Assembly: GCA_910585535.1 (NCBI GenBank)
Contig: CAJUFK010000005.1
Span: 7,799 to 71,798, forward strand
Direction: 5' to 3'
Source of the DNA: an uncultured Angelakisella sp.
GTDB taxonomy: Bacteria > Bacillota > Clostridia > Oscillospirales > Ruminococcaceae
DNA: 64,000 nucleotides
The notes below the pieces were generated by a model. It saw only the letters and a list, made by a program, of their open reading frames with translations, had not been told where the DNA came from and did not search any database. Both the position numbers and the translations under genes were made by a program. Every line of letters starts with the position of its first letter. Within the stretch, counting starts at the first letter, position 1. Positions 7,940-18,130 of the stretch are shown here, piece by piece.

Positions 7940-8800
7940 GTGTACCTGCTCCGCCGATTGGCCCGTACTGGTCTCAGCTGTTTGCTGGCGGTGTCGGTGA
8001 CCCTTTCCTGCTTTTATGCCGGGAATGAGGTTTACATCAGCGTTCAGGCCCGCCGAGCCAACCGCCAGGAGGCGGAATTGGAACGTATTTACCGCCAGGT
8101 GGAGGACAACGGCTCCTGGGAGGAAGGGCGGGAGATGGATCCCCGCCTGGCCTCCCTCTATACCATCAATCCGGATTTGGTGGGCTGGCTGGAACTGGGG
8201 GGAGAGAAGGCTTTTTCCGCTCCGGTGGTCCAGCGGGACAATGATTACTACCTCAACCACGATTTTTACGGCCGGGAGGACCGCCACGGCGCGGTGTTTC
8301 TGGACTACCGCAACAAGATCTCGCCCAGGGGCGACAGCCTGATTATTTATGGGCACAATATGAACGACGGCGCCTGGTTCCATTATCTGGTAAACTACCA
8401 AAACCCGGAGTTTGTGGCTGCGGATCCCATCATCACCTTTGATACCCTCCGGGAAAAGGGGGAGTATGTGGTGTTTGGGGTGTTTGTGGCCGCCACCCTC
8501 CCCCAGCATGGGGACGACTTCGCTTACCACAACTGTACTTCCTTTGAAACCATCGAGGAAAAACAGGCGTATCTGGACCGGATTGCCAAGCGGAACCTGC
8601 TGAACATCGGAGTAGAGGTCAACGTCCGGGACGAGCTGCTTACACTGTCCACCTGTCTTTACGACTTTTCCGGAGAGCGCCTGGTGGTGGCGGCCCGGCG
8701 GCTCCGGAAGGAGGAAACCGCCGAAAGCTTTAGGGGACTTACCGTAACCCGCGCCCTGGCCCCGGAGATGCCCGCCATTTGGAACCAGCTTTACGGGTAA
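7940..8800 (+). CDS. srtB: class B sortase
   Basis: A GTG at 7940 preceded by AAAGGAG is taken as the start, because the open frame upstream is AT-rich and lacks a ribosome binding site. The 286-residue protein has one N-terminal membrane segment (about 10-28) and a sortase B domain. Catalytic residues are H139 in YGHNM, C239 in TLSTC and R247 in ERLVV. Sortases cleave a C-terminal sorting signal and attach the protein to peptidoglycan on the outer face of the membrane. No LPXTG- or NPXTG-type substrate gene lies beside it, so its substrates must be elsewhere. A homologous sortase in Clostridioides difficile recognises (S/P)PXTG. Confidence 0.92.
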   Translation: MYLLRRLARTGLSCLLAVSVTLSCFYAGNEVYISVQARRANRQEAELERIYRQVEDNGSWEEGREMDPRLASLYTINPDLVGWLELGGEKAFSAPVVQRDNDYYLNHDFYGREDRHGAVFLDYRNKISPRGDSLIIYGHNMNDGAWFHYLVNYQNPEFVAADPIITFDTLREKGEYVVFGVFVAATLPQHGDDFAYHNCTSFETIEEKQAYLDRIAKRNLLNIGVEVNVRDELLTLSTCLYDFSGERLVVAARRLRKEETAESFRGLTVTRALAPEMPAIWNQLYG

Positions 8801-8925
8801 TCTGCCTCATCCTATGTCAAAACGGGAAAAAAGGTCCCTAAAAGGGAAGGGTTTTCTGATTCCTTCCTCGATTTTGGAAAAAAGATGGAAAACGTACTGC
8901 GACAAAAGAAAGGGGCGGGGAGACC

Positions 8926-9618
8926 ATGGCGGCTAAGAACCCCCACAACGGTCATCGGAAGCGGGTTAAGGAAGAGTTCTTAAAAAACGGCCTGGACAAT
9001 CTGCCGGCTCACCGGGTATTGGAGATCCTGCTTTTCTATGCCATCCCCCAAAAGGATACCAACGAACTGGCCCACCGGCTGGAGGACCGCTTTGGCTCGC
9101 TGGCAAGGGTGCTGGATGCCCCTTACGAGGAATTGCTTACCGTGAACGGGGTGGGGGATAACACCGCTGTGCTGCTGCGGCTCATCAGCAGCATGGCAAG
9201 ACGGTACTATTTGGACAAGGCGTCAGCGGCCCCGCTGAAGGATCCCATGCAGGCCATTGGGGAATGGCTGAAAGCGTGGTATGTAGGGCGTACCGAGGAG
9301 GTGCTTATCCTAATCAGCCTGGATAATAATTTGTCGATCCTCCATGTGGATGAAATAAAAACAGGGGTAGCGGATGAGGTACAGATCCAGTTCCGGGACC
9401 TGGCAAGGAAGGCCCTGGGATTTAACGCCACCAACGCCATCCTGGCCCATAACCACCCGGGAGGAATGGCCCACCCCTCCCGGGCGGATCGAGATACCAC
9501 CCGGACCCTGCACCGGCGGTTTCAGGAAGTTGGCATCAACCTGCTGGACCACTTCATTGTAGCCGGGGACGAATACGTCTCCATGCGGGAGTGCGGCGGC
9601 TTTATCGGCATAGAATGA
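8926..9618 (+). CDS. radC: RadC-family JAMM protein
   Basis: This 230-residue protein has an N-terminal helix-hairpin-helix region (LTVNGVGDN, about residue 70) and a C-terminal MPN/JAB domain. The JAMM zinc motif is perfect: H175-x-H177, seven residues, S185, two residues, D188. The family was linked to DNA repair by old genetics, but its molecular role is unsettled; the JAMM motif suggests a metallohydrolase. A GGGGCGGGGAGA site precedes the ATG. Its position just before uvrB-uvrA fits a repair neighbourhood, though uvrB has its own promoter. Confidence 0.92.
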   Translation: MAAKNPHNGHRKRVKEEFLKNGLDNLPAHRVLEILLFYAIPQKDTNELAHRLEDRFGSLARVLDAPYEELLTVNGVGDNTAVLLRLISSMARRYYLDKASAAPLKDPMQAIGEWLKAWYVGRTEEVLILISLDNNLSILHVDEIKTGVADEVQIQFRDLARKALGFNATNAILAHNHPGGMAHPSRADRDTTRTLHRRFQEVGINLLDHFIVAGDEYVSMRECGGFIGIE

Positions 9619-9659
9619 CAAAGAACGTCCGGCCGGGGAGATTTTTCCCGCTGGGCGTC

Positions 9660-9688
9660 TTGCAGTTTGAGGAAAAATAGGGTATAAT
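9660..9688 (+). promoter_or_regulatory. promoter of uvrBA
   Basis: TTGCAG (9660-9665) and TATAAT (9683-9688) are 17 bases apart, about 54 bases before the uvrB start. A GAACATATGTAC-like near-palindrome at 9705-9716 lies in the leader; I cannot say whether it binds LexA. Confidence 0.75.
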
Positions 9689-9741
9689 AGCTTCGGCCAA
9701 GTCCGAACATATGTACACGACAAGAAAAAGGGGGAGAAGAA

Positions 9742-11706
9742 ATGCCGGATACCTTTCAGCTTGTTTCGCCCTTTCAGCCTACCGGGGACCAGCCCCAGGC
9801 CATTGACGCCTTGGTGGAAAGCGTCCGTTCGGGGAACCGGGAGCAGATTCTTAAGGGAGTTACCGGCTCCGGAAAAACCTTCACCATGGCCAATATCATC
9901 CAGCGGCTGAACCGCCCCACCCTCATCCTGGCACACAACAAGACCCTGGCGGCCCAGCTTTGCTCCGAGTTCAAAGAATTCTTCCCCAACAATGCCGTGG
10001 AATATTTTGTCAGCTACTACGACTACTATCAACCGGAGGCCTACATCGCCTCCACCGATACCTATATTGAAAAGGACAGCGCCATCAACGACGAAATCGA
10101 GCGGCTGCGCCATTCCGCTACCTCCGCCCTGTCGGAACGCCGGGATGTCATTATCGTAGCCAGCGTTTCCTGTATCTACACCCTTGGGGATCCCATCGAC
10201 TACAAAAGCATGGTCATCTCTCTCCGAAAGGGGATGGAGAAGGAACGGGACCAGCTTATCAAAAAGCTGGTGGAGCTTCAGTACGAGCGCAACGACCTGA
10301 ACTTTACCCGGAACAAGTTCCGGGTCCGGGGGGATGTGGTGGAGATCTTCCCCGCCTACTCCGCCGAATCCGCCTACCGGGTGGAGTTCTTCGGGGACGA
10401 GATCGACCGCATTGCTGAGATCAATACCGTTACCGGAGAGGTGAAAAATTTCATCAGCCACCTGGCCATCTATCCCGCCTCCCATTACATCGTTCCCCGG
10501 GAAAGGATCCTGGAGGCGGTGGAGGAGATCCGCCAGGAGTGCCGCCAGCGGGTGGAGCAGTTCCGGGAGAACGGCAAGCTTATCGAGGCCCAGCGCATCG
10601 CCGAGCGGACCAACTACGATATGGAGATGCTTCTGGAAATCGGCTTCTGCAAGGGGATCGAAAACTACTCCCGGGTGCTGGCCGGGCGGGAGCCGGGAAG
10701 TACCCCCTGCACCCTGATGGACTATTTCCCCGAGGATTTCCTTATGTTCATTGACGAATCCCACGTCACTTTGCCCCAGGTGCGGGGGATGTACGGCGGC
10801 GACCGCTCCCGAAAGGAGAACCTGATCGAGTACGGTTTCCGCCTTCCCTCCGCCCTGGATAACCGCCCTCTCAACTTCGACGAGTTCCAGGGGAAGATCA
10901 ACCAGGTGCTGTACGTCAGCGCCACTCCCGGGCCGCTGGAGCGCCAGAACGGCGCCACGGTGGTGGAGCAGGTGATCCGTCCCACCGGGCTTCTGGACCC
11001 GGAGATCGTAGTTCGTCCGGTGGAGGGTCAGATCGACGACCTCCTCAGTGAGTGCAACGCCCGGTCCGCCAAGGGGGAGCGGGTACTGGTAACCACCCTG
11101 ACCAAAAAGATGGCGGAAAACCTCACCGATTACATGGACAAGGCAGGGGTCAAGGTCCGGTATATGCACCACGATGTAGACACCATCGAACGAATGGAGA
11201 TCATCCGGGACCTGCGCCGGGGGGAATTTGACGTCCTGGTTGGTATCAACCTTCTCCGGGAGGGGCTGGACATCCCCGAGGTCTCCCTGGTGGCCATCCT
11301 GGACGCCGACAAGGAGGGCTTTCTGCGAAGTGAGACCAGTCTGGTCCAGACCATCGGCCGGGCCGCCCGGAATGTGGAGGGGCGGGTCATCATGTACGCC
11401 GATTCGGTGACCGACTCCATGGAGCGGGCCATCACCGAGACCTACCGCCGCCGAGAGATCCAGCAGCGGTATAACCAGGAACATGGCATCACCCCCCAAA
11501 GCGTCAAGAAGGAGATCCGGGAGATCCTGGAGATCTCCACCAGTGAGTCGGTGGACAAAAAGATGAAGAAACGGATGAACCCCAGAGAGCGGGAGGCCAT
11601 GATCGCAAAGCTCACCGCCGAGATGCGGGATGCCGCTAAGATCCTGGAATTTGAACACGCCGCCTATCTTCGGGACAAGATCCAAAAGCTGCGGGAAGAA
11701 AAGTAG
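9742..11706 (+). CDS. uvrB: excinuclease ABC subunit UvrB
   Basis: This 654-residue protein is full length. It has the Walker A loop GVTGSGKT (about residues 39-46), the beta-hairpin region [10 protein letters not shown] that inserts into DNA, helicase motifs including the DEAH-like FIDESHVT, and QTIGRAARN (motif VI). The C-terminal UVR domain that contacts UvrA and UvrC is at about 620-654. UvrB verifies lesions handed over by UvrA and recruits UvrC for incision. uvrA follows after 18 bases, so the two form an operon. A GGGGGAGAAG site precedes the ATG. Confidence 0.98.
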   Translation: MPDTFQLVSPFQPTGDQPQAIDALVESVRSGNREQILKGVTGSGKTFTMANIIQRLNRPTLILAHNKTLAAQLCSEFKEFFPNNAVEYFVSYYDYYQPEAYIASTDTYIEKDSAINDEIERLRHSATSALSERRDVIIVASVSCIYTLGDPIDYKSMVISLRKGMEKERDQLIKKLVELQYERNDLNFTRNKFRVRGDVVEIFPAYSAESAYRVEFFGDEIDRIAEINTVTGEVKNFISHLAIYPASHYIVPRERILEAVEEIRQECRQRVEQFRENGKLIEAQRIAERTNYDMEMLLEIGFCKGIENYSRVLAGREPGSTPCTLMDYFPEDFLMFIDESHVTLPQVRGMYGGDRSRKENLIEYGFRLPSALDNRPLNFDEFQGKINQVLYVSATPGPLERQNGATVVEQVIRPTGLLDPEIVVRPVEGQIDDLLSECNARSAKGERVLVTTLTKKMAENLTDYMDKAGVKVRYMHHDVDTIERMEIIRDLRRGEFDVLVGINLLREGLDIPEVSLVAILDADKEGFLRSETSLVQTIGRAARNVEGRVIMYADSVTDSMERAITETYRRREIQQRYNQEHGITPQSVKKEIREILEISTSESVDKKMKKRMNPREREAMIAKLTAEMRDAAKILEFEHAAYLRDKIQKLREEK

Positions 11707-11724
11707 GGCAGGGAGGAAAAAAAT

Positions 11725-14550
11725 TTGGCAATCGATCAGATCATTATCAAAGGGGCTCGGGAGAACAATCTGAAAAATGTGGACCTTGCCATTCCGCGGG
11801 ACAAGCTCATTGTCTTTACCGGCCTTTCCGGTTCCGGCAAGACCTCCCTGGCCTTCGACACCATCTACGCCGACGGCCAGCGGCGGTACGTGGAAAGCCT
11901 TTCCTCCTATGCCCGGATGTTCCTGGGCCAGATGGACAAGCCGGATGTGGACTCCATCGAGGGGCTTTCCCCGGCCATCTCCATCGACCAGAAGACCACC
12001 TCCAAGAACCCCCGGTCCACCGTGGGCACCGTCACCGAGATCTACGACTATCTCCGCCTTCTGTACGCCCGTATCGGCACCCCTCATTGTCCGGTCTGCG
12101 GCCGGGAGATCACCCAGCAGACGGTGGACCAGATCGTGGACAAGGTGATGGCCCTCCCCGAGGGGACCCGGATCCAGGTGATGGCCCCAGTGGTGCGCCG
12201 CCGGAAGGGGGAACACCAAAAGGAATTTGAGGCCGCCCGCCGGTCCGGATATGTCCGGGTCCGGGTGGATGGAAACCTCTACGACCTTACCGAGACCATC
12301 CAGCTGGAGAAAAACAAAAAACACACCATCGAGGTGGTGGTGGACCGCCTGGTCATCAAGCCGGAAATCCACTCCCGGCTCACCGATTCTATCGAGACCG
12401 CCTCCGGCCTCACCGGGGGGCTGGCCCTGGTGGATGTCATCGGCGGGGAGGAGATCCTCTTCTCCCAGAACTATTCCTGTCCCGACCACGACATTTCCAT
12501 CGAGGAACTGGCCCCCAGTATGTTCTCCTTTAATAACCCCCACGGGGCCTGTGAGAAATGCACCGGCCTGGGGACCTTTCAGCGGGTGGATCCGGACCTG
12601 GTGGTGGGGAACCGGGAACTTTCCCTGGCCCAGGGAGCTATCCGGGTCTCTGGCTGGAACTACCAGGACGGGGGCATCGCCCGGATGTATTTCGACGGCC
12701 TTTCCAAGCATTTTGACATCCCCCTGGATGTTCCGGTAAAGGATCTTCCCCAGGCCAAGCTGGACATCGTTCTCTACGGCACCCGGGGAGAAAAGTTCCA
12801 GATGCAGCGGGAGACCGGCACCATGACCGGCAGCTATTATACCGATTTTGAGGGCATCGTCAACAACCTGGAGCGGCGGTTCCGGGAGACCAACAGCGAA
12901 TACGCCCGGTTTGAACTGGGGAATTATATGACCGCCGTGGAGTGCCCTGCCTGCCACGGGGACCGGCTGAAAAAGACCATCCTGGCGGTGACGGTGGGAG
13001 AGAAGAACATCGCTGACTTCTGCAAGCTGTCGGTGAAAGAAGCCCTCCGCTTTACCGAAGGGCTCTCCCTTACCCGGCAACAGGAGCTTATCGCCGGGCA
13101 GATCATCAAGGAGATCCGTTCCCGTTTGGGCTTTTTGGTCAACGTGGGGCTGGACTACCTCACCCTTTCCCGGTCCGCCGGCACCCTTTCCGGCGGGGAG
13201 AGCCAGCGGATCCGCCTGGCCACCCAAATTGGCTCCAGTCTGATGGGGGTTCTGTATATCCTGGATGAACCCAGCATCGGCCTGCACCAGCGGGACAACG
13301 ACCGTCTTATCGCTACCCTGAAGAAGCTCCGGGACCAGGGAAATACCGTCATTGTAGTGGAACACGACGAGGACACCATGCGGGCCTCTGACTACATCGT
13401 GGACGTGGGCCCCGGGGCTGGTGTCCATGGGGGGAACATCGTTTTTTCCGGGACCCCCGATGAGATCGAGAAATGCAAAGAGTCGGTGACAGGGCAGTTT
13501 CTCAGCGGGGCCCGCCAGGTGGCGGTGCCCAAGACCCGCCGCCAGGGGAATGGGCAGTTCCTCCAGGTGCTGGGGGCTACCGAGCATAATCTTAAAGGTA
13601 TCGATGTCCGGTTCCCCTTGGGGACCTTTATCGCCGTCACCGGGGTTTCCGGCTCGGGAAAGAGCAGCCTGGTAAACGAGATCCTCTTTAAGAGTCTTTC
13701 TTCCGCCCTCAACCGCAGCCGGGCCCGGTCTGGGGCCCATCGGGAGATCCTGGGGGTGGAGTACCTGGATAAGGTCATTAACATTGACCAGTCGCCAATC
13801 GGCAGGACCCCCCGATCCAACCCGGCCACCTATACCGGCACCTTTACCGACATCCGGGAGGTATTCGCCGCCACCAACGATGCAAAAATGCGGGGGTACA
13901 AGAGCAACCGCTTCTCCTTCAACGTCAAAGGGGGCCGGTGTGAGGCCTGTGAAGGGGATGGCATCATCAAGATTGAGATGCACTTTCTCCCGGACGTTTT
14001 TGTCCCCTGCGAGGTCTGTAAGGGGCACCGGTACAACCGGGAAACCCTGGAAGTCCATTACAAGGGGAAGAATATCTACGACGTTCTGGAGATGACCGTG
14101 GAGGAGGGGCTGGCCTTCTTCGAGAACATCCCCAAGATCAAGCGGAAGCTCCAGACCCTTTACGACGTGGGGCTGGGTTATCTGAAGATCGGTCAGCCCG
14201 CCACCACCCTCTCCGGCGGGGAGGCCCAGCGTGTAAAGCTGGCCACCGAGCTTTCCAAGCGCCCCACCGGAAAAACCGTGTATATCCTGGATGAGCCCAC
14301 CACCGGCCTCCATTCCGCCGATGTTCAAAAACTCATCGAAGTGCTGCAAAAGTTTGTGGAGACCGGTAATACTGTCATCGTCATTGAGCATAATATGGAT
14401 GTGATTAAAACCGCAGACCATATCATCGACCTGGGGCCCGAAGGGGGAGATCTGGGGGGCACTTTAGTTTGCTGCGGTACTCCGGAGGAGGTCGCAGACT
14501 GCCCTGCCTCCTATACCGGAATGTATTTGAAGAAATACCTGGGACGGTAA
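11725..14550 (+). CDS. uvrA: excinuclease ABC subunit UvrA
   Basis: The start is a TTG at 11725 behind GGGAGGA. The 941-residue protein has the two ABC ATPase halves of UvrA. The first Walker A is GLSGSGKTS (about 32-40) and the second GVSGSGKSS (about 640). Each half has a signature LSGGE(S/A)QR and a DEP(S/T)-containing Walker B. Zinc-binding Cys pairs (CPVCG, CEKC, and the CEAC/CEVC set near residue 740) are all present. It dimerises, detects distorted DNA and loads UvrB. Length and motifs are complete. Two terminator-like hairpins follow. Confidence 0.98.
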   Translation: MAIDQIIIKGARENNLKNVDLAIPRDKLIVFTGLSGSGKTSLAFDTIYADGQRRYVESLSSYARMFLGQMDKPDVDSIEGLSPAISIDQKTTSKNPRSTVGTVTEIYDYLRLLYARIGTPHCPVCGREITQQTVDQIVDKVMALPEGTRIQVMAPVVRRRKGEHQKEFEAARRSGYVRVRVDGNLYDLTETIQLEKNKKHTIEVVVDRLVIKPEIHSRLTDSIETASGLTGGLALVDVIGGEEILFSQNYSCPDHDISIEELAPSMFSFNNPHGACEKCTGLGTFQRVDPDLVVGNRELSLAQGAIRVSGWNYQDGGIARMYFDGLSKHFDIPLDVPVKDLPQAKLDIVLYGTRGEKFQMQRETGTMTGSYYTDFEGIVNNLERRFRETNSEYARFELGNYMTAVECPACHGDRLKKTILAVTVGEKNIADFCKLSVKEALRFTEGLSLTRQQELIAGQIIKEIRSRLGFLVNVGLDYLTLSRSAGTLSGGESQRIRLATQIGSSLMGVLYILDEPSIGLHQRDNDRLIATLKKLRDQGNTVIVVEHDEDTMRASDYIVDVGPGAGVHGGNIVFSGTPDEIEKCKESVTGQFLSGARQVAVPKTRRQGNGQFLQVLGATEHNLKGIDVRFPLGTFIAVTGVSGSGKSSLVNEILFKSLSSALNRSRARSGAHREILGVEYLDKVINIDQSPIGRTPRSNPATYTGTFTDIREVFAATNDAKMRGYKSNRFSFNVKGGRCEACEGDGIIKIEMHFLPDVFVPCEVCKGHRYNRETLEVHYKGKNIYDVLEMTVEEGLAFFENIPKIKRKLQTLYDVGLGYLKIGQPATTLSGGEAQRVKLATELSKRPTGKTVYILDEPTTGLHSADVQKLIEVLQKFVETGNTVIVIEHNMDVIKTADHIIDLGPEGGDLGGTLVCCGTPEEVADCPASYTGMYLKKYLGR

Positions 14551-14558
14551 GCGGTCCC

Positions 14559-14594
14559 ATGCGTCTGTCCAGCAAAACGGGCAGACGCATTTTA
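14559..14594 (+). terminator. intrinsic terminator after uvrA
   Basis: A 9-bp stem (ATGCGTCTG / CAGACGCAT) is followed by TTTT. Confidence 0.75.
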
Positions 14595-14606
14595 GAATAG
14601 GGGAGA

Positions 14607-14656
14607 GGAGGCCCGCAGGCTGCACAGGAAAGTTCCCCTGCCGGGTCTCCTTTTTT
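14607..14656 (+). terminator. second terminator before the rubredoxin gene
   Basis: GGAGGCCCGCAGG pairs with CCTGCCGGGTCTCC, allowing one G-U pair and one bulge, and is followed by six T. It backs up the first terminator and insulates the rubredoxin promoter. Confidence 0.65.
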
Positions 14657-14685
14657 AGTAAAAGGGGAAAATTTGGAAAAAAGCC

Positions 14686-14715
14686 TTTACATAACTATAC
14701 CGATATGGTATAGTT
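14686..14715 (+). promoter_or_regulatory. promoter with overlapping perfect palindrome
   Basis: TTTACA (14686-14691) and TATAGT (14709-14714) are 17 bases apart. A perfect inverted repeat, AACTATACC-gatat-GGTATAGTT (14693-14715), fills the spacer and the -10 element. Its placement is ideal for a dimeric repressor controlling rubredoxin and the flavodiiron protein. The sequence does not match the PerR or Rex consensus I know. Confidence 0.7.
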
Positions 14716-14756
14716 TAATCACAAGCAAATAGGAAAAGCTGAAAGGAGAAAACAAG

Positions 14757-14915
14757 ATGGCAAAGTATGTTTGCACCGTATGCGGATTTGTTTATGATGA
14801 GGCGGAGGGTTATTCCGACGGCGGAATCGCCCCCGGCACCAAATGGGAGGATGTTCCCGAAGACTTCACCTGCCCTCTCTGCGGCGTGGGCAAAGATCAG
14901 TTTGAGCAGGAATAA
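14757..14915 (+). CDS. rubredoxin
   Basis: This 52-residue protein is typical in length for a rubredoxin. Its two iron-binding knuckles, CTVCG (C6, C9) and CPLCG (C39, C42), bind a single Fe by four cysteines. It carries electrons in the cytoplasm. The flavodiiron protein gene follows 30 bases downstream, and rubredoxin is the usual electron donor to that enzyme, so the pair forms an oxygen or nitric oxide reductase chain. A GAAAGGAGA site precedes the ATG. Confidence 0.97.
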   Translation: MAKYVCTVCGFVYDEAEGYSDGGIAPGTKWEDVPEDFTCPLCGVGKDQFEQE

Positions 14916-14945
14916 CAGAACAAGACAGAAGAGGAGATGGTTCCC

Positions 14946-16145
14946 ATGAAGCAGATCCTGGAAGGGATTTACGAGGTAGGGGCGCTGAATCCCGCCATGC
15001 GGGTGTTTGACATTGTAATGGAGACCGACTATGGCACCTCCTATAACTCCTATCTGGTAAAGGGGCAGCAGAAAACGGCTCTCATTGATGTTTGCCACAG
15101 GAGCTTTTTTGAGCCCTATCTGGCGAATATCCGGGAGGTCTGCGACCCCAAGGAGATCGACTGCATCGTCCTGAACCACAATGAGCCGGACCACACCGGC
15201 GCCCTGGCCCAGCTGCTGCCGGAGCTGGGGGATGTGACCATTTACACCTCCCAGGCGGGCTCCATCTACATCAAGGGCATCACCAACCGCCAGGACCTGA
15301 ATATCCACGTGGTCAAGGACGGGGAGACCCTGGACCTGGGGGGCAAGACCCTCCGGTTCATCTCCGCCCCCTTCCTCCACTGGCCCGATTCCATCTTCAC
15401 CTACCTGCCGGAGGACCGTGTGGTATTCACCTGCGACTTTTTGGGAGCCCACTACGCCGAGCCCTATACCTTCGACTACAACATGGCCTACCCGGAAAAG
15501 TACGACAAGGCTTTCCGGGGGTACTACGACGCCATCTTCGGGCCCTTCAAAAAGTACGTTCAGGCGGGGCTCCAGAAGCTGGAAGCCCTTGACTTCGACA
15601 TGGTGCTACCCAGCCACGGCCCGGTGCTGACCATCGACACCATGCTCCAGACCGCCATTGCCAGGTACCGTTCCTGGAGCGCCCCGGTTCAGCGGGAGAA
15701 GAAGCTGGCCGTGGTCTTTTACACCAGCGCCTACGGCAACACCAAGCAGATGGCGGTGGAGGTCTGGCACGGCCTTCTGGAGGGAAACCAGAAGCTGGAC
15801 ACCCGTTTCTGCGACATCATCGAGCATCCCATGGCGGAGATGCGGGCCCTCCTCAACGAGTGCGACGCCTTTGCCATCGGTACCCCTACCATCAACCGGG
15901 ACGCGGTGCCTCCGGTGTGGGAGCTGCTGGCGGGGATGGACGCCATCAACAGCCAGAAGCGCCCCTGCGCTGTCTTTGGCTCCTTCGGCTGGAGCGGGGA
16001 AGGGTGCCCCAACGTAGCCGCAAGACTGCAGTCTCTTAAGTGCGCTATGGTGGAGGAGCCTCTGCGGGCGACCTTTGTCCCCACCCAGGAGGACCTGGAA
16101 AAGGCCAGGGCTCTGGGGGTCCGCTTAGGCGAAGCACTCTCCTGA
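14946..16145 (+). CDS. fprA: flavodiiron protein (A-type flavoprotein)
   Basis: The ATG at 14946 is chosen over one at 14937 because AGGAGA then has normal spacing. The 399-residue protein has an N-terminal metallo-beta-lactamase-like diiron domain with HNEPDHTG (H78, E80, D82, H83). A C-terminal flavodoxin domain follows (YTSAYGNTKQ phosphate loop, about residue 260) and binds FMN. It reduces oxygen to water, or NO to N2O, in the cytoplasm of anaerobes, taking electrons from rubredoxin. It shares the palindrome-overlapped promoter with the rubredoxin gene. Confidence 0.96.
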   Translation: MKQILEGIYEVGALNPAMRVFDIVMETDYGTSYNSYLVKGQQKTALIDVCHRSFFEPYLANIREVCDPKEIDCIVLNHNEPDHTGALAQLLPELGDVTIYTSQAGSIYIKGITNRQDLNIHVVKDGETLDLGGKTLRFISAPFLHWPDSIFTYLPEDRVVFTCDFLGAHYAEPYTFDYNMAYPEKYDKAFRGYYDAIFGPFKKYVQAGLQKLEALDFDMVLPSHGPVLTIDTMLQTAIARYRSWSAPVQREKKLAVVFYTSAYGNTKQMAVEVWHGLLEGNQKLDTRFCDIIEHPMAEMRALLNECDAFAIGTPTINRDAVPPVWELLAGMDAINSQKRPCAVFGSFGWSGEGCPNVAARLQSLKCAMVEEPLRATFVPTQEDLEKARALGVRLGEALS

Positions 16146-16164
16146 AACCGATAAAAATTTGCAG

Positions 16165-16193
16165 CAGCCGGTGATCCAGTCGCCGGCTGTTTT
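16165..16193 (+). terminator. intrinsic terminator after fprA
   Basis: A CAGCCGG / CCGGCTG stem is followed by TTTTCTCTTTTT. Confidence 0.75.
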
Positions 16194-16288
16194 CTCTTTT
16201 TGGGGAAAAGATAGCTCGTTTTCGGAGAAGATCTGCGCCGGAAAAACACATTTTTGTAAAAAAGAGGAGGAAAGATTCAGATTACACC

Positions 16289-16318
16289 TTGCATCGTGGG
16301 GGGGACATATGGTAAAAT
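16289..16318 (+). promoter_or_regulatory. promoter of efp
   Basis: TTGCAT (16289-16294) and TAAAAT (16313-16318) are 18 bases apart, 42 bases before the efp start. Confidence 0.6.
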
Positions 16319-16360
16319 AGCGGGGATAGAGTTACATCATTGACTAGGAGGTAACAGTTT

Positions 16361-16918
16361 ATGATTTCTGCCGGAGAATTTCGGAATGGCGCCACCTTCG
16401 ATATGGAGGGAAGCGTGTATTCCATCATCGAGTTTCAGCACGTAAAGCCCGGGAAGGGCGCCGCCTTTGTGCGTACCAAGATCCGCAACGTTATTACCGG
16501 TGCCGTTACCGAGCGCACCTTCAGCCCCACCGAAAAGTTCCCTGTGGCTATGATCGAGCGCAAGGATATGGAGTACCTGTATAACGACGGGGATCTGTAC
16601 TACTTCATGGACAGCGAGACCTACGAGAATCTGCCCATCAACGCCTCGGTGCTGGGGGACAACTTTAAGTTCGTCAAGGAGAACACTGTGGTGAAGGTCC
16701 TTTCCTACAAGGGTTCTGTTTTCGGCGTGGAGCCCCCCAACTTTATGGAGCTGGTGGTCACCAAGACCGATCCGGGCTTTGCCGGCAACACCGCCACCAA
16801 CGCCACCAAGCCTGCCACCCTGGAGACCGGGGCAGAGATCAAGGTTCCCCTTTTCGTCAACGAAGGGGACCGCATCCGTGTGGACACCCGTACCGGAGAG
16901 TACATGGAGAGAGCGTAA
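16361..16918 (+). CDS. efp: translation elongation factor P
   Basis: This 185-residue protein is full length, with the three beta-barrel domains of EF-P. The loop carrying the modifiable lysine reads KPGKGAAF, so K32 reaches the peptidyl-transferase centre. EF-P relieves ribosome stalling at polyproline stretches. No epmA/epmB-type modification gene is nearby. The zinc-ribbon protein gene follows after 16 bases. An AGGAGG site precedes the ATG. Confidence 0.97.
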   Translation: MISAGEFRNGATFDMEGSVYSIIEFQHVKPGKGAAFVRTKIRNVITGAVTERTFSPTEKFPVAMIERKDMEYLYNDGDLYYFMDSETYENLPINASVLGDNFKFVKENTVVKVLSYKGSVFGVEPPNFMELVVTKTDPGFAGNTATNATKPATLETGAEIKVPLFVNEGDRIRVDTRTGEYMERA

Positions 16919-16934
16919 GGGGAGGATTTCAAAC

Positions 16935-17363
16935 ATGATGACCATTACCGAAAAAGTGGCTTACCTCAAGGGCCTGGCCGAAGGGATGAAGATGGACAGC
17001 TCCACCAACGAGGGAAAGCTGCTCCTGGCAATTATCGACACTTTGGATGATGTCGCCCTTACGGTCTCCGATCTGGAAGACACCGTAGCGGAACTTTCCG
17101 CCCAGGTAGACGAGATCGATGACGACCTGGGCTCGGTGGAGGAAGACCTCTACGGAGACGAGGACGACGAGTGCTGCTGTGACGACGAGATGGAAGATAC
17201 CCTCTACGAAGTGGAGTGCCCCAGCTGCGGCGATATTATCTGCCTGGATGAGGAGATGCTGGACGAAGGGGAGATCGACTGTCCCAACTGCGGCGAAAAG
17301 CTGGAGTTTGATTTTGAGGATGGGGACGAGCCCTGCGGCTGCGGCCATCATCACGAAGACTGA
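16935..17363 (+). CDS. CD1247-type N-terminal domain, zinc-ribbon protein
   Basis: This is a 142-residue acidic protein. The N-terminal half (MMTITEKVAYLKGLAEG onward) is predicted helical with a coiled-coil stretch and resembles the domain named after C. difficile CD1247. A run of acidic residues and CCC follows, then a zinc-ribbon with CPSCG and CPNCG pairs, ending in a Cys/His-rich tail (CGCGHHH). The metal is probably zinc; no function is known. It sits 16 bases after efp and is likely co-transcribed. A GGGGAGGA site precedes the ATG. Confidence 0.75.
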   Translation: MMTITEKVAYLKGLAEGMKMDSSTNEGKLLLAIIDTLDDVALTVSDLEDTVAELSAQVDEIDDDLGSVEEDLYGDEDDECCCDDEMEDTLYEVECPSCGDIICLDEEMLDEGEIDCPNCGEKLEFDFEDGDEPCGCGHHHED

Positions 17364-17485
17364 GTTCGGTCCGGGAAATATACAGCGTTATCAAGGGGCG
17401 GTCGCATAGCAATATACGGCCGCCTGGCGATTGTCCGAACCAAAGCGGCGGCAATTAGTATGAAACAAGCCCCCTGGGGCATTTA

Positions 17486-18037
17486 ATGGGGAGTGTGAGG
17501 CGGTTGAAGGTGCGACGGTCCGGTTCGGCGGCAGAGGTGGCCCTGATGGGAATGCTTTTCGCCATGGCCATGGCCCTCAGCTTCGCCGAGTCGATGCTTC
17601 CGGTGCTGCCCATGCTGCCCCCTGGCTTCCGGCTGGGGCTTTCCAACATCATCACCATGTACACCCTGTTTGTTCTGGGGGCCAGAAAGGGCTTTGCCAT
17701 CGCGGTGATGAAGTCGGTGTTCGTGCTTCTCACCCGGGCCCCTATGGCGGCCTACCTCAGCCTTTGCGGCGGTCTTCTCTCGGTGCTTGCCATGAGTCTT
17801 GCCGCCAAGCTGAAGCCGCTGGAAAAGGACTATCTGCTTCTCAGCGTTATTGGGGCGCTGGCCCACAATTTCGGGCAGCTTTTGGCTTCGGTGACCTATA
17901 CCGGCGCGGTGATGTTTTATTATATGCCGGTCCTTGTCATTTCCGGGGTAATGATGGGTATCGTCACCGGGGTGGTTCTCAAGGTGGTAATGCCCTATAT
18001 CAATAAAATCGGGACCTCTCTGCACTCAACTCGCTGA
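17486..18037 (+). CDS. Gx transporter family membrane protein (Hpre_diP_synt_I)
   Basis: This protein of up to 183 residues has five or six hydrophobic helices and the Gly-rich FRLGLSN motif after the second. It belongs to the family first called heptaprenyl diphosphate synthase component I, now seen as an ECF S-component-like transporter of unknown substrate. In Clostridia it often lies beside rnf or ApbE-type flavin genes, as here directly upstream of rnfC, so a link to flavin or quinone supply is a fair inference. The start is uncertain: the ATG at 17486 lacks a ribosome binding site, and TTG 17504 or GTG 17510 have better spacing to GGGGAG or GAGG. Confidence 0.78.
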   Translation: MGSVRRLKVRRSGSAAEVALMGMLFAMAMALSFAESMLPVLPMLPPGFRLGLSNIITMYTLFVLGARKGFAIAVMKSVFVLLTRAPMAAYLSLCGGLLSVLAMSLAAKLKPLEKDYLLLSVIGALAHNFGQLLASVTYTGAVMFYYMPVLVISGVMMGIVTGVVLKVVMPYINKIGTSLHSTR

Positions 18038-18130
18038 GGAAAGCGCGGCGGGGTCCCAGGACCGGTCCGGAAGGGGTGTTTTTCGGAACGGTCCAAGCCA
18101 GCAACAAGAGAGATTTGGAGGGATGTGCAA

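Noticed and set aside
9705..9716. LexA (SOS) box in the uvrB leader
   Set aside because: GAACATATGTAC only partly resembles the Gram-positive SOS box (CGAAC-N4-GTTCG) and lies downstream of the -10 element; not strong enough to call.
9310..14421. A 1703-codon open frame on the minus strand opposite uvrB-uvrA
   Set aside because: It is exactly antisense to two certain genes. GC-rich third positions keep the opposite frame open; the predicted protein shows no domain and only low-complexity Gly/Pro/Leu composition.
17364..17485. A riboswitch before the Gx transporter gene
   Set aside because: Short GC hairpins are present (for example GGCGG/CCGCC near 17398-17427), but I could match no riboswitch core.
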